A DNA stretch of 64,000 nucleotides. Origin: Streptomyces nitrosporeus (GTDB lineage Bacteria; Actinomycetota; Actinomycetes; Streptomycetales; Streptomycetaceae). The notes under the pieces are model-generated. The model made no database searches. It was not told the origin of the DNA and worked only from the letters and a program-made list of their open reading frames with translations. How positions within the stretch are numbered: position 1 is the first letter of the stretch; every line of letters starts with the position of its first letter. The translations under genes were made by a program, and so were the position numbers. Positions 1 to 8,070 of the stretch are shown here, piece after piece. The stretch lies in contig NZ_CP023702.1 of NCBI RefSeq assembly GCF_008704555.1, positions 3,968,001 to 4,032,000 of the forward strand. The letters are read 5' to 3'.

Positions 1-486
1 CTGACGGCCGCAGTCACCATCACCGCGCCCCTGCTCCCCGCGCACGCGGGGATGACCCCATCGAGTTGAGCTGGTCGCGGATCTCGGTGTTCTGCTCCCC
101 GCGCACGCGGGGATGACCCCCCGTCCGCAATCAGGGCTTTGACCGCCTTGGACTGCTCCCCGCGCACGCGGGGATGACCCCTACATGGCCCTGACCGGCG
201 GCAAGCTCACCATCTGCTCCCCGCGCACGCGGGGATGACCCCGGCGCGAAGTCCGCCCACTACTGCTGGACGGACTGCTCCCCGCGCACGCGGGGATGAC
301 CCCGGCGGTGGCAGCAGAGGCAAGTACCGGGCCGACTGCTCCCCGCGCACGCGGGGATGACCCCGACCCGGCCGCGTCGGTCACCGTGCGCTACCGCTGC
401 TCCCCGCGCACGCGGGGATGACCCCCAGCGTGTGTCGCAGCTGGCGCGTGAGGACCCGCTGCTCCCCGCGCACGCGGGGACACCCC
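1..486 (+). CRISPR. Type I-E CRISPR array, leader-distal end
   Basis: Eight direct repeats of 29 nt begin at 31, 92, 153, 214, 275, 336, 397 and 459. They are separated by unique 32-nt spacers, and positions 1-30 are the end of a further spacer. Each repeat contains a 7-bp palindrome (CCCCGCG-CA-CGCGGGG), as in type I-E repeats of actinobacteria and E. coli. In this orientation the leader should lie to the left, outside the window. The last repeat is decayed at its 3' end (GACACCCC instead of GATGACCCC) and the last spacer is 33 nt, which fits the old, leader-distal end. No cas gene is visible. Short reading frames across the array are artefacts. Confidence 0.97.
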
Positions 487-779
487 AGGCGGCCGGGCCG
501 CGCCAGGCCCGCCCCGCTCGCGTTTCGCCCTGCCTCGCCCGCCCCGCCCCGCCCCGCCCCGCGACCCGCACCCGGCCCGGCCCGGCCCGCACCCGGCCCG
601 CCCCGCTCCCGGCGTGGGATGGCTCCTACCTCCCCTCCACCCGGGCGGCATAGGGTGATCGCATCGGCGCGCGGCCGATCGCCGTGCGCAGCCGCGGCAC
701 TCATGTGGTCACTGCTTCGGCGGCGGGGAGACGCACGGAACTGGTCGCCGCGGGCCACTTCACGTGAGCGGAGGCGGAT
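487..779. repeat. Gene-free, C-rich low-complexity tract after the CRISPR array
   Basis: No credible gene is seen between the array and the dehydratase. Positions 541-561 are a run of GCCCC pentamers, and 573-600 repeat CGGCC/CACCCGG units. The remainder should carry the promoter of the next gene, but no clear -10/-35 pair stands out. Confidence 0.6.
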
Positions 780-1742
780 GTGTTGATCACTGTTGCGGAC
801 GTGGAAGCCGCGGCCGAGCGGATCGCCGGGCATGTCGTACGGACCCCGACGGTGCCGAGTTCCGGGCTGTCGGCGTTCCTGGGCGCGGATGTCACCGTGA
901 AACTGGAACTCCTCCAGCGCACCGGTTCCTTCAAGGCGCGGGGTGCGACGGCGAAGCTGCTCGCGCTCGGCGAGGACGAGCGGGCCGCCGGGGTCGTGGC
1001 GGTGAGCGGGGGGAACCACGGCATCGCGACCGCCGTCATGGCCGGTGCGCTGGGCATCGAGGCGACCGTCGTCATGCCCCGGTCCGCCCCCGGCCGTGCC
1101 GTGGACATCGCCAAGGCCGCAGGGGCGAACGTCGTCCTCGCCGACACGATGGACAGAGCCTTTGCCCTGGTGGAGGAGCTCCGTTCCGGTGGCCTCACCC
1201 TGGTCCACCCCTTCGACGACCCCGTCGTGATCGCCGCCCAGGGCACGGTGGGCCTGGAGATGGCGGAGGACGCCGGGGAGCTGACCGACGTACTCGTCAG
1301 CATCGGCGGTGGGGGGCTGATCGCCGGGGTCGCCGCCGCGCTGCACGCGTGCCGTCCCGGGATACGGGTCTGGGGCGTGGAGACCGCGGGTGCGCGGGCC
1401 ATGTCGGAGGCCCTGGCCCAGGGAGGTCCGGTGCCGGTCGAGCTGTCCTCGATCGTCTCGACCCTGAGCGCTCCCAGCGCCTCGCAGCTCACCTACGAGC
1501 ATGCCGCGGCACTGGTCACCGATGTCCTCACGGTGACCGACGCCGAAGCCGTGCAGGGCATCCTGGACCTGGCCGAGCACGGGAAGGTCTGGGGGGAGCC
1601 CGCCGCAGGGTGCCTGCTGCCCGCAGCGCGCCGGGTGCTGGAGCGGGTCGGTGACGGGGCCAGGCTCGGCCTGGTGGTCTGCGGCGGCAACGCGACCATC
1701 GCGGACGTGACCGAGTGGGCCGATCGCTTCGGCCTGCGCTGA
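780..1742 (+). CDS. PLP-dependent threonine/serine dehydratase-family protein
   Basis: This 320-aa protein is the size and layout of fold-type II PLP enzymes of the threonine dehydratase/serine racemase group, without a C-terminal ACT domain. The PLP lysine lies in GSFKARGA (about residues 49-56). A SGGNHG loop (about 79-84) and a glycine-rich phosphate loop, SIGGGGLIAG (about 178-187), follow. The GTG at 780 is chosen because GGAGG ends about five bases upstream; an ATG two bases earlier is out of frame. The likely reaction is deamination of Thr or Ser to a 2-oxo acid, but the substrate cannot be read from sequence. It stands alone and ends at a hairpin. Confidence 0.9.
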   Translation: MLITVADVEAAAERIAGHVVRTPTVPSSGLSAFLGADVTVKLELLQRTGSFKARGATAKLLALGEDERAAGVVAVSGGNHGIATAVMAGALGIEATVVMPRSAPGRAVDIAKAAGANVVLADTMDRAFALVEELRSGGLTLVHPFDDPVVIAAQGTVGLEMAEDAGELTDVLVSIGGGGLIAGVAAALHACRPGIRVWGVETAGARAMSEALAQGGPVPVELSSIVSTLSAPSASQLTYEHAAALVTDVLTVTDAEAVQGILDLAEHGKVWGEPAAGCLLPAARRVLERVGDGARLGLVVCGGNATIADVTEWADRFGLR

Positions 1743-1777
1743 CCGTGCGAACCCTGGCAGACAGACTCTGATGGACA

Positions 1778-1803
1778 CGGCCCGGCAGGCGGGTGCCGGG
1801 CCG
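1778..1803 (+). terminator. Hairpin terminator after the dehydratase gene
   Basis: Perfect 10-bp arms CGGCCCGGCA/TGCCGGGCCG with a 6-nt loop, 35 bases after the stop codon. There is no U-tract, as is common in Streptomyces. Confidence 0.65.
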
Positions 1804-1885
1804 AGTACGGCGCTCGCGCCGCTTTCCGCCGAGACGCGAGCGGCGTACTCCACCACCGTCGCCCCCGGGCAGAGCCGGCGCGGCG

Positions 1886-2098
1886 TCAGTCCTGGTGCTT
1901 GGCGAACTCCACGAGGCCGGCGAAGCCCTCACGGGTGAGGGTGAGGTGCGGACCGGCCGGGTTCTTGCTGTCGCGGACCAGGAACTCACCTGTCGTACGC
2001 GCGTGACCGGGAGCCCACTGCACGCAGTTGCCGCCCTGGCCGTCGCTGTAGGTGCTGCTGATCCAACGCATGCCACGCGGGTTCGACGAGTTACTCAT
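1886..2098 (-). CDS. DUF397 domain protein
   Basis: A 70-aa protein with the DUF397 signature: W-x-SSYS-like segment (WISSTYSDGQGGNCVQWAP), then a VRDSKNP motif and a final strand (LTREGFAGLVEFAKHQD). In Streptomyces these proteins are usually encoded next to an XRE/DUF5753 regulator of the WhiJ type, and the pair affects development or acts as an antagonistic pair. Here its start overlaps the end of the upstream XRE gene by 8 bases, which suggests translational coupling. The role is inferred from family and context. Confidence 0.9.
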   Translation of the reverse strand: MSNSSNPRGMRWISSTYSDGQGGNCVQWAPGHARTTGEFLVRDSKNPAGPHLTLTREGFAGLVEFAKHQD

Positions 2099-2921
2099 TC
2101 GCGTGTTCCTCCCTTATCGACCGGATAAGACGCAGTGACCGGGTCTCGGACTCGGCCGAGGCGCGCAACCGCTCATAGGTGGCCGTCCAGTGGCGTACAG
2201 CCGTCGTGGAGTCGTTCACCTGCCCCTGCCCTGTCGTCTCCGAGTACAGGACGGATGTCCCGTCGGCTTGCGTAAGCAGGATAAACGGGAGCCCTGATGA
2301 GGGAGCACCCGCTGCGAACTGCATTACCTGTAGGGAGACATGGGGGTTCGCGGCCATCTGGAGCAGGTGGTCCAGCTGCCCGGCCATGACGGCGTGGCTG
2401 CCGACGACCACGCGCAGTACCGCTTCGTGAAGGATCACCCACAAGAGGGGCGGATTCTCCCCCTCAAGGATCTCCCGCCGACGTAGACGGAGCTCGACCC
2501 GGTGCTTGATCTGCGCGTCCGTCTCGCGTGGGTGGGCCGAGCGGAACACCGCTTCGGCGTACTCGGAGGTCTGCAGCACCCCCATGACGAAGGCGTTCGA
2601 GTAGTCCTCGACCTTGGCCGCCGTCTTCTCCAGCTCGATGTACGGGATGAACCACTCGGGGTGCCCCTGTTTGCTCAGCTTGGCGCGCAGGCGGGCGTAC
2701 ACCCCCGGTGTGCCGGCGGCGCGGTCCATGGCCTCCGCGAAGGAGGCCGACGCCAGGACGGTGCCGCTCTCCACCTTGCTGACCTGTGCTTGCCGGTAGT
2801 GCAGCCGGTCCGCGAAAGCGCCCTGGGAGAGGCCCAGCGTCTCCCTCAGGGCCTTGGCCTCCGCGCCGAAGTACGCGGCACCGTTCGTGGGCCCGTACTC
2901 CCGTTCGGCTTCTTCGTTCAC
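2091..2921 (-). CDS. XRE-family regulator with DUF5753 (WhiJ-like)
   Basis: 276 aa. The N-terminal helix-turn-helix (about residues 20-75; ALRETLGLSQGAFADRL...QVSKVESG) is the Cro/C1 type. The rest matches the DUF5753 layout that follows this HTH in many Streptomyces regulators, with the conserved segment VLQTSEYAEAVF near residue 117 and a C-terminal strand-rich part (FILLTQADGTSVLYSETTGQG). It overlaps the DUF397 gene downstream, so the two form an operon. It probably binds DNA and is modulated by its DUF397 partner; the target genes are unknown. It is divergent from the small gene at 3041. Confidence 0.92.
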   Translation of the reverse strand: MNEEAEREYGPTNGAAYFGAEAKALRETLGLSQGAFADRLHYRQAQVSKVESGTVLASASFAEAMDRAAGTPGVYARLRAKLSKQGHPEWFIPYIELEKTAAKVEDYSNAFVMGVLQTSEYAEAVFRSAHPRETDAQIKHRVELRLRRREILEGENPPLLWVILHEAVLRVVVGSHAVMAGQLDHLLQMAANPHVSLQVMQFAAGAPSSGLPFILLTQADGTSVLYSETTGQGQVNDSTTAVRHWTATYERLRASAESETRSLRLIRSIREEHANE

Positions 2922-3040
2922 CTGTTCAACTCCCCGCTATTCCCCACGCGTTGGAATGGCTCCAGACCTGTTGAGCGTACGCACTCCGAGTCCATGGTGT
3001 GAGGAGGCAATCACACAGAGCAAACGAAAGTGAACGGTCG

Positions 3041-3370
3041 ATGACGTACGGGATGTCAGGCATGGAGACGGCGGGACGGCAGCAGATGGCGGACGCTACG
3101 GACACTGCGGGTACGGCGGACGTCGCGGACACGGCGGCGGGCATGGCGGACGCGGTGGAGGAGGCCGAGAAGGTGAGCGCCGACCTGCGCGACGCGCTCA
3201 GCGCCGCGGGCGTGAAGCTGCCGTCCCTCGGGCTGGACGCCGTGTCGTGGGCCGGTACGGCGCCGTTCGTACTGGTCGAGCTGGGGCGCTGCAACGTGGA
3301 CACGGCCCGCAAGCTCGCTGCCGCGCTCCGACTCGGAACGGGCGTACACCGGCCGGACGCGGAGGCGTGA
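3041..3370 (+). CDS. Small conserved Streptomyces protein beside the XRE/DUF397 pair
   Basis: 109 aa from the ATG at 3041. A GTG at 2999 would add 14 residues, and neither start has a strong ribosome site. The N-terminal half is Ala/Asp/Thr-rich and looks disordered. The C-terminal half has a recognisable pattern, AGVKLPSLGLDAVSWAG then VELGRCNVDTARKLAAAL, which I know from small Streptomyces proteins encoded next to XRE/DUF397 pairs. No catalytic motif or membrane segment is seen. It is probably a third member of the regulator cassette; function unknown. Confidence 0.75.
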   Translation: MTYGMSGMETAGRQQMADATDTAGTADVADTAAGMADAVEEAEKVSADLRDALSAAGVKLPSLGLDAVSWAGTAPFVLVELGRCNVDTARKLAAALRLGTGVHRPDAEA

Positions 3371-3569
3371 CCCGGCGCGTTTCCCGACGCGTTTCCCGGC
3401 GTGTGCCCCGACGGGCGATCCGGCGCGTGAACCGTCGCACGCGCCGTTGTCTCCGGGCCGCAGGCTCCCGGGGCGCCGTGTCCGCGCGGGCTACGGCGGT
3501 ACGGGCCGGAGGCGCGCGGGCCCACGGGAGCGGGGCGTGCGGACACAGGGCGTACGGAGGCAGGGTGTG

Positions 3570-3974
3570 ATGTCCGCACCGACCACCGGGTACCCGTGGC
3601 GTGACGCGTGGCCTCCCGTCGCGCGGCCCGGCGACGGCGGGGCGTGGGTGGCGGGCGCCTGCTGGCTGTACTGCCGTCGCGAGGACGTGGCCGTCCTGTG
3701 GGTCGGCACGGTGACGACGCCCGGAGCGACGGGCGACGTCTACGCCTGTGGCCCCTGCCTGGTGGAGCTCGGTCAACTGGTACGGGCCCAGGCGCACGCA
3801 CGGGATGTGCGGGCCGTCCCCGCCGGGCCGTACGCCACGGTCCGGCCGGCCGGGGCCCCCGGCCCGATCGGGGGTTCCGGTCCGTCCAGAGGGCTGGTGT
3901 GTGAGCACCGGCGGACCGAGCGGCGCGGCGGCACGACCTACTGCCAGGGCTGCGGCCGCCAGCTCTACCTGTGA
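3570..3974 (+). CDS. Small putative zinc-binding protein
   Basis: 134 aa from ATG 3570, with GGAGG about nine bases upstream. The longer in-frame reading from 3447 adds only Arg/Gly-rich sequence that looks non-coding. Cysteines are clustered: CWLYC and YACGPC in the middle, and CEH...YCQGCGRQLYL at the C-terminus, which resembles a short zinc ribbon. There is no other domain. It follows the previous small gene by about 200 bases of degenerate CGCGTTTCCCGA-like repeats (3371-3440). Function unknown. Confidence 0.75.
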   Translation: MSAPTTGYPWRDAWPPVARPGDGGAWVAGACWLYCRREDVAVLWVGTVTTPGATGDVYACGPCLVELGQLVRAQAHARDVRAVPAGPYATVRPAGAPGPIGGSGPSRGLVCEHRRTERRGGTTYCQGCGRQLYL

Positions 3975-4011
3975 ACCGGCCGGGCCACCGGGGCGGCCCC
4001 GCCCCGGACGC

Positions 4012-4056
4012 GGCGAGTCCCCGCCCGGACGGTGGTACGCCGGACGGGGACTCGCC
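4012..4056. terminator. Bidirectional hairpin between convergent genes
   Basis: Arms GGCGAGTCCCCG (4012-4023) and CGGGGACTCGCC (4045-4056) are perfectly complementary, and a few more pairs extend into the loop. It lies between the zinc-ribbon gene and the convergent flotillin gene. Confidence 0.7.
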
Positions 4057-4118
4057 GGGCCTCCCCGGAGCTTCCCCGGGTCTCCCCGGACTCGCCGTGC
4101 GGAGGTGCCGGGCCGGTC

Positions 4119-5603
4119 TCAGCCCTCGATCTCGATCGCCTCGGATCCGGCCTTCGTCCTCGCCTTCACCTTCGCGGGAGCCGGTACCGGGGCAGGCGCA
4201 GGGGCCGGTACGGAGGCGTCCGCGGCGGGCTGTGCCGTACGCGCCTTGAGGTTGCCCAGCAGCGCGGCCAGGTCGACTCCCGTGGTGGAGCTGAGGAGTT
4301 CGATGCCCTGGGCCACGTTGTCGGTGACCGTACGGGACAGCCGGCTCGCGCCGTCCGTCGAGATGACGGTCATCTTGTCGATGGCGCTCAGCGGTTCGGC
4401 CGCCTTGGCGACGACGCTCGGCAGGACCTCGACCAGCATCTGGAGCACGGCCGCGTCACCGTAGCGGTCGAAGGCGTCGGCCTTCTTCTGCATGGCCTCG
4501 GCCTCCGCCGACCCCCTCGCGGCGATGGCGGCGGCCTCCGCCTCACCCTCGATGCGTACGGCGTCGGCGAGCGCGGAACGGTGGAGCTTCTCACCCTGAC
4601 CGGTGAGACGGGCGCGTTCCGCGGCGGCCTCGGCCTCCTTGACCTGGGCGATACGGCGGGCCTCGGCCTCCTGCTCGGCCTGGTAGCGGGCGGCGTCGGC
4701 GGGCTTGCGGACCTTGGTGTCGAGTTCGCGGTCGGTCAGGGCGGCCTGGCGCTCGGCGACCTTCTCCTGCTCGGTCAGGATCTCCTGGCGGCGGGCCGCC
4801 TCGGCGAGCGGACCGGCGGCGTTGGCCTTGGCCGCGGCGGCTTCCGTCTCGACCTTGATCTCGGCCTGCTTGAGGTAGAAGGTCCGCTCGGCGATCGCGA
4901 TCTCCTCGGCGGCCTTCAGCCGGGCCTGCTCCGAGGCGCGCCGGGCGATGGCCTCGGCGATGTCGGCCTCCTGTTTGGCGCGGGCGGCCTCCGGGCGGCC
5001 CAGGTCCTCCAGGTAGGAGCCCTCGGTGGTGATGTCCTGGATCTGGAAGGCGTCCAGGATGAGGCCCTGCCCGGAGAGGCTGGCCTCGGCCTCCTCCGCG
5101 ACCTGGGCGGCGAAGGCGGCACGGTCCCGGATGATGTCCTCGACCGACATCCGGCCGACGATGGCGCGCAGGGCACCGGAGAGGACTTCCTGGGTGAAGC
5201 CGACGATGCCCTTCTGCTGTTGGAGGAAGCGCTGGGCGGCCGCCCGGATCGCGTCCTCGCTGCCGCCGACCTTGACGATGGCGACACCGTCCAGGTTGGA
5301 CTTGATGCCCCGCAGGGTGACGGCGCCGCGCACGGCCACGGGGATGTGACGGCTGGAGAGGTCCAGGGTGAACCTCTGCTGGACGAACGGCACGACGAAG
5401 ACCCCGCCGCCGACCACGACCTTCTGGCCGCTGTTGTCGATGCTGGTGCGCCCGGTGACCGGGTCCACGGACTTCTTCCCGCGACGGCCGGTGATGATGA
5501 ATGCCTGGCTGGGACCGGCCACCTTGTAACGGGTGATGACCGCGAGGGCCAGGAGTACGGCGAGTACGACGACGCCGGCGACGGCGATCACTACTGGACT
5601 CAT
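4119..5603 (-). CDS. Flotillin-like SPFH/band-7 membrane protein
   Basis: 494 aa starting at the ATG at 5603 (MSPVVIAVAG), preceded by a G-rich ribosome site. One N-terminal membrane segment (about residues 3-23) is followed by an SPFH domain (about 30-230). A long Ala/Glu-rich coiled coil follows (about 220-400; many EAEA and AKA repeats), then a Pro/Ala-rich tail. This is the flotillin architecture: membrane-anchored oligomers that organise membrane microdomains. It lies downstream of and on the same strand as an NfeD-like gene, the usual partner of SPFH proteins, so the two probably work together. Confidence 0.93.
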   Translation of the reverse strand: MSPVVIAVAGVVVLAVLLALAVITRYKVAGPSQAFIITGRRGKKSVDPVTGRTSIDNSGQKVVVGGGVFVVPFVQQRFTLDLSSRHIPVAVRGAVTLRGIKSNLDGVAIVKVGGSEDAIRAAAQRFLQQQKGIVGFTQEVLSGALRAIVGRMSVEDIIRDRAAFAAQVAEEAEASLSGQGLILDAFQIQDITTEGSYLEDLGRPEAARAKQEADIAEAIARRASEQARLKAAEEIAIAERTFYLKQAEIKVETEAAAAKANAAGPLAEAARRQEILTEQEKVAERQAALTDRELDTKVRKPADAARYQAEQEAEARRIAQVKEAEAAAERARLTGQGEKLHRSALADAVRIEGEAEAAAIAARGSAEAEAMQKKADAFDRYGDAAVLQMLVEVLPSVVAKAAEPLSAIDKMTVISTDGASRLSRTVTDNVAQGIELLSSTTGVDLAALLGNLKARTAQPAADASVPAPAPAPVPAPAKVKARTKAGSEAIEIEG

Positions 5604-5885
5604 GAGACGTGTCCCCCCTGCCACCCTGGGGATGGCAGCTTGCTCCAACTGTGCGGAGTTCTCTGACTGTTCGGACGCTCGGATCGTTCGGACGGTTCGG
5701 GAGAGTGCGGGCGGGTGCGAGGGAATGAGGGGCGCCGCCCACGCGGGGTGCGGCGGAAGTGACGGGTGCGACGGATACGGCGGGTGCGGCGGAAGCGGCG
5801 GGTACGGCGGGCTCGTGTGCGGTGAGGCCGGGACGTGGTGGGGCGGGGCGGGACGCGGTGGAGTGGGCCGGGACGGGCCGGGGCG
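5604..5885. repeat. G-rich degenerate repeat between the NfeD and flotillin genes
   Basis: About 280 bases without a convincing gene. Positions 5745-5815 repeat GGTGCGGCGG and GACGGGTGCGAC-like units of roughly 9-15 bases. On the operon strand (minus) the tract is C-rich. It could hold a flotillin promoter, but none is obvious. Confidence 0.5.
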
Positions 5886-6407
5886 TCAGCGTTCGACGGG
5901 GCGGACCGTCACGGAGGTGGAGGACAGGGTGCCCTCGACCCAGATCTCCGTGCCCCGCGCGACGGGTGCCGCGCTCTTGGCGGAGTACTTCACCGTCTGG
6001 CCGGCGAGGCGCAGCAGGACCTCGCCGTAACCGTCGGCGGGGATGGGGGTCACCACGGAGCCCGACGTGCCGACGAGGTCCTCGCCGCGCGGGGTGGCCG
6101 TGGTCTGGTCCCGCATCAGGGTCTTGCTGAACTTCCAGGTCAGCCAGGCGGCGACGAACCCGGCGGCGGCGCCGGCCGCGACGGCCGCGGGTGCGCCCAG
6201 ACCGGTGGTGCCGAGGACGATGGCGCCGCCGAAGCCGAGCATGGAGACGAAACCGGCGACGACGGGCAGGGAGAGCAGCCCGTCGAAGAAGCCGTTCAGC
6301 ATTCCGCCGAAGGCATCCCCGAAGAGCCCTTCGAGGATGCCGTCGAAGATCAGTGACAGGGTGAGGAGAACGATTCCGGCTATTCCGAGACCAAGGAATA
6401 TGGTCAT
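5886..6407 (-). CDS. NfeD-like membrane protein with OB-fold domain
   Basis: 173 aa starting at ATG 6407 (MTIFLGLG). There are three to four hydrophobic segments in the first 100 residues (about 2-22, 45-65, 68-92) and a soluble beta-rich C-terminal domain (about 110-173, GEDLVGTSGSVVTPI...GTEIWVEG) with the pattern of the NfeD OB fold. It is on the same strand upstream of the flotillin gene. NfeD proteins are thought to support SPFH assemblies in the membrane. No ClpP-like protease domain is present, so this is the short NfeD class. Confidence 0.85.
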   Translation of the reverse strand: MTIFLGLGIAGIVLLTLSLIFDGILEGLFGDAFGGMLNGFFDGLLSLPVVAGFVSMLGFGGAIVLGTTGLGAPAAVAAGAAAGFVAAWLTWKFSKTLMRDQTTATPRGEDLVGTSGSVVTPIPADGYGEVLLRLAGQTVKYSAKSAAPVARGTEIWVEGTLSSTSVTVRPVER

Positions 6408-6512
6408 GTGATCAAGCCCCCGACTTTCGACTTCCCCCGAAGTGATGACGTCGAACTGGCCGAATGATCCCATACGCGCCCGCCGAGGGGTACTGCCTGA
6501 ACTCGTCTGTCT

Positions 6513-6998
6513 TTACCCGTTCTTGATGTCGGAAAGGTGTTCGGCCAGTGTGCCGAGCGACTGGAAGGTGGCGCCGAGCAGCGCGACGTGCTTCCAGCGC
6601 AGCACCCCGTCCGGACCGATCAGGAACACGGACCGGCGCACACCGATCCCGGGGGCGGCCACCTTGTAGGCGCGGGCGATCTCGCGTCCGGTGTCCGCCA
6701 GGAGCGGCATGCGCAGGTCGTGGGCGCGGGCGAAGGACTCGTGGCTGTCCACGTCCTGCGGGCTGATCCCCCAGACCTCCGCGTCCAGCCCCTCGAAGGT
6801 CTCCAGCCCCGACGAGTAGGAGCACAACTGCCTGGTGCAGACAGCCGTGTTGTCGCCCGGGTAGAAGGCGAGCACCACCGCCCGGCCGCGTGCGGCGGAG
6901 AGCGTGTGGTCGCGCCGCACGAAGCCGTCGTCGGTCAGTGTTCCGCCGGGCAGCGTGAAGTCGGGTGCGACTGAGCCGATTTCGGGTCCTGATGCCAT
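6513..6998 (-). CDS. Peroxiredoxin (AhpC/TSA, BCP-like)
   Basis: 161 aa from ATG 6998, with GAGGAG upstream. It has a thioredoxin fold with the peroxidatic cysteine in YPGDNTAVCTRQLC (about residues 45-58); a second cysteine five residues later matches the BCP/PrxQ-type resolving cysteine. Typical downstream segments follow (VWGISPQDVDSHESFA; FLIGPDGVLRWKHVAL). It should reduce hydroperoxides in the cytoplasm with thioredoxin as electron donor. It is divergent from the hydrolase gene at 7168. Confidence 0.93.
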   Translation of the reverse strand: MASGPEIGSVAPDFTLPGGTLTDDGFVRRDHTLSAARGRAVVLAFYPGDNTAVCTRQLCSYSSGLETFEGLDAEVWGISPQDVDSHESFARAHDLRMPLLADTGREIARAYKVAAPGIGVRRSVFLIGPDGVLRWKHVALLGATFQSLGTLAEHLSDIKNG

Positions 6999-7167
6999 CG
7001 GGGGAGCTCCTCGGTTTCGGTACGCGGACGGGTCCGGGCCTCGTACAGTGAACGCCACTTCTGACGGGCCGGTGTCCCCGGCCCCACCCGTGCGGCTCCC
7101 GCCGGACGGGCAGGAGCCGCACGGGGCGCCGGTCCCCGTGTCCCCGCGCCCCCGGCTGGAGGTCTGT

Positions 7168-7932
7168 GTGGTCCGTCGTCCGCCGTCGGCAGCGGTGCTC
7201 GTCCTCCACGGCGGCTACGAGACAGGGCTGGCACCCCCCGCACCCGGACCGCTGAACCTCCCCGGCCTGCGGATGCTGCCGTTCGCCGTGGGGGTGGCCC
7301 GGGCCGTGCGCGGCGAGAAGCCGGTGAGGGTGTGCCGGGTCCGCTACACGCACCGGGGCTGGAACGGCACGCGGCAGGACCCGCTGCACGACGCCGTACG
7401 GGCGCTCGACCGCCTGCGCCGCGAGGCGGGGGACATCCCCGTCGTCCTGCTCGGCCACTCCATGGGCGCACGTGCCGCGCTCCACGCCGCCGGGCACCCC
7501 CTGGTCCGCTCGGTGGTGGGCCTCGCGCCCTGGTGCCCGCCGGGCGACCCGGTGACACAGCTCGCCGGACGTGACGTCGTCCTGCTGCACAGCTCCCGGG
7601 ACCGGGTGACGAGCCCGCTGGCCTCCCAGTCGCTGACCGCGCGGGCCCGCCGCGCGGGCGCCCGCACCTGCCTGGTGACGGTCCCCGGGAGCGACCACGC
7701 GATGCTGAGACGCGCACCGGCCTGGCACCGCCTGACCAAGGCCCTGGTGGCGGGACTGCTCGGACTGGCCCCCGTGCCGGACCGGATCGAGGCGGCCTTC
7801 GCCCTGCCGCCGGACGCCCCGGCCTTCGACGGCACGCTGGTGCTCACCGGGGCGGAACTGCGGGGGCCGGGCGGCGGACGCGGCCACCCCCAGGGAGTGC
7901 CGGGCGCGCGGGGAGTACCGGGCGGGCCCTGA
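7168..7932 (+). CDS. Alpha/beta hydrolase
   Basis: 254 aa from GTG 7168, chosen because GGAGG (7158-7162) is five bases upstream. In-frame GTG 7090 would give a longer N-terminus but has no ribosome site. The oxyanion strand is VLVLHGG and the nucleophile elbow is GHSMG (Ser near residue 98). An acid (SSRDRV) and a histidine (GSDHAML) follow in order. A proline/glycine-rich tail ends the protein. It has the size of dienelactone-hydrolase/lipase-like enzymes; substrate unknown. Confidence 0.85.
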   Translation: MVRRPPSAAVLVLHGGYETGLAPPAPGPLNLPGLRMLPFAVGVARAVRGEKPVRVCRVRYTHRGWNGTRQDPLHDAVRALDRLRREAGDIPVVLLGHSMGARAALHAAGHPLVRSVVGLAPWCPPGDPVTQLAGRDVVLLHSSRDRVTSPLASQSLTARARRAGARTCLVTVPGSDHAMLRRAPAWHRLTKALVAGLLGLAPVPDRIEAAFALPPDAPAFDGTLVLTGAELRGPGGGRGHPQGVPGARGVPGGP

Positions 7933-8070
7933 CCCGGGCGCCGGGCCGGTGCCGCACGGCGGATGCGGCATGGCGCGGATACGGCGGGGACGGGGCGCGG
8001 GCGCGGTGCGGCGGGGGCGCGGGCGCGGCGCCGCGCGGAGGGGATGCGGCGCCGCTCGGGGAGGCAGACG

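Noticed and set aside
181..786. Several open frames across the CRISPR array and the C-rich tract after it
   Set aside because: They are translations of the repeats (recurring CAGSS and SPRARGA peptides) and of simple GC repeats.
381..1856. A 491-codon minus-strand frame
   Set aside because: It is antisense to the dehydratase gene and runs into the CRISPR repeats; composition is that of a high-GC shadow frame.
3371..3440. Repeated CGCGTTTCCCGA-like units suggesting a second CRISPR or operator array
   Set aside because: Units are short, overlapping and degenerate with no spacers; simple local duplication explains them.
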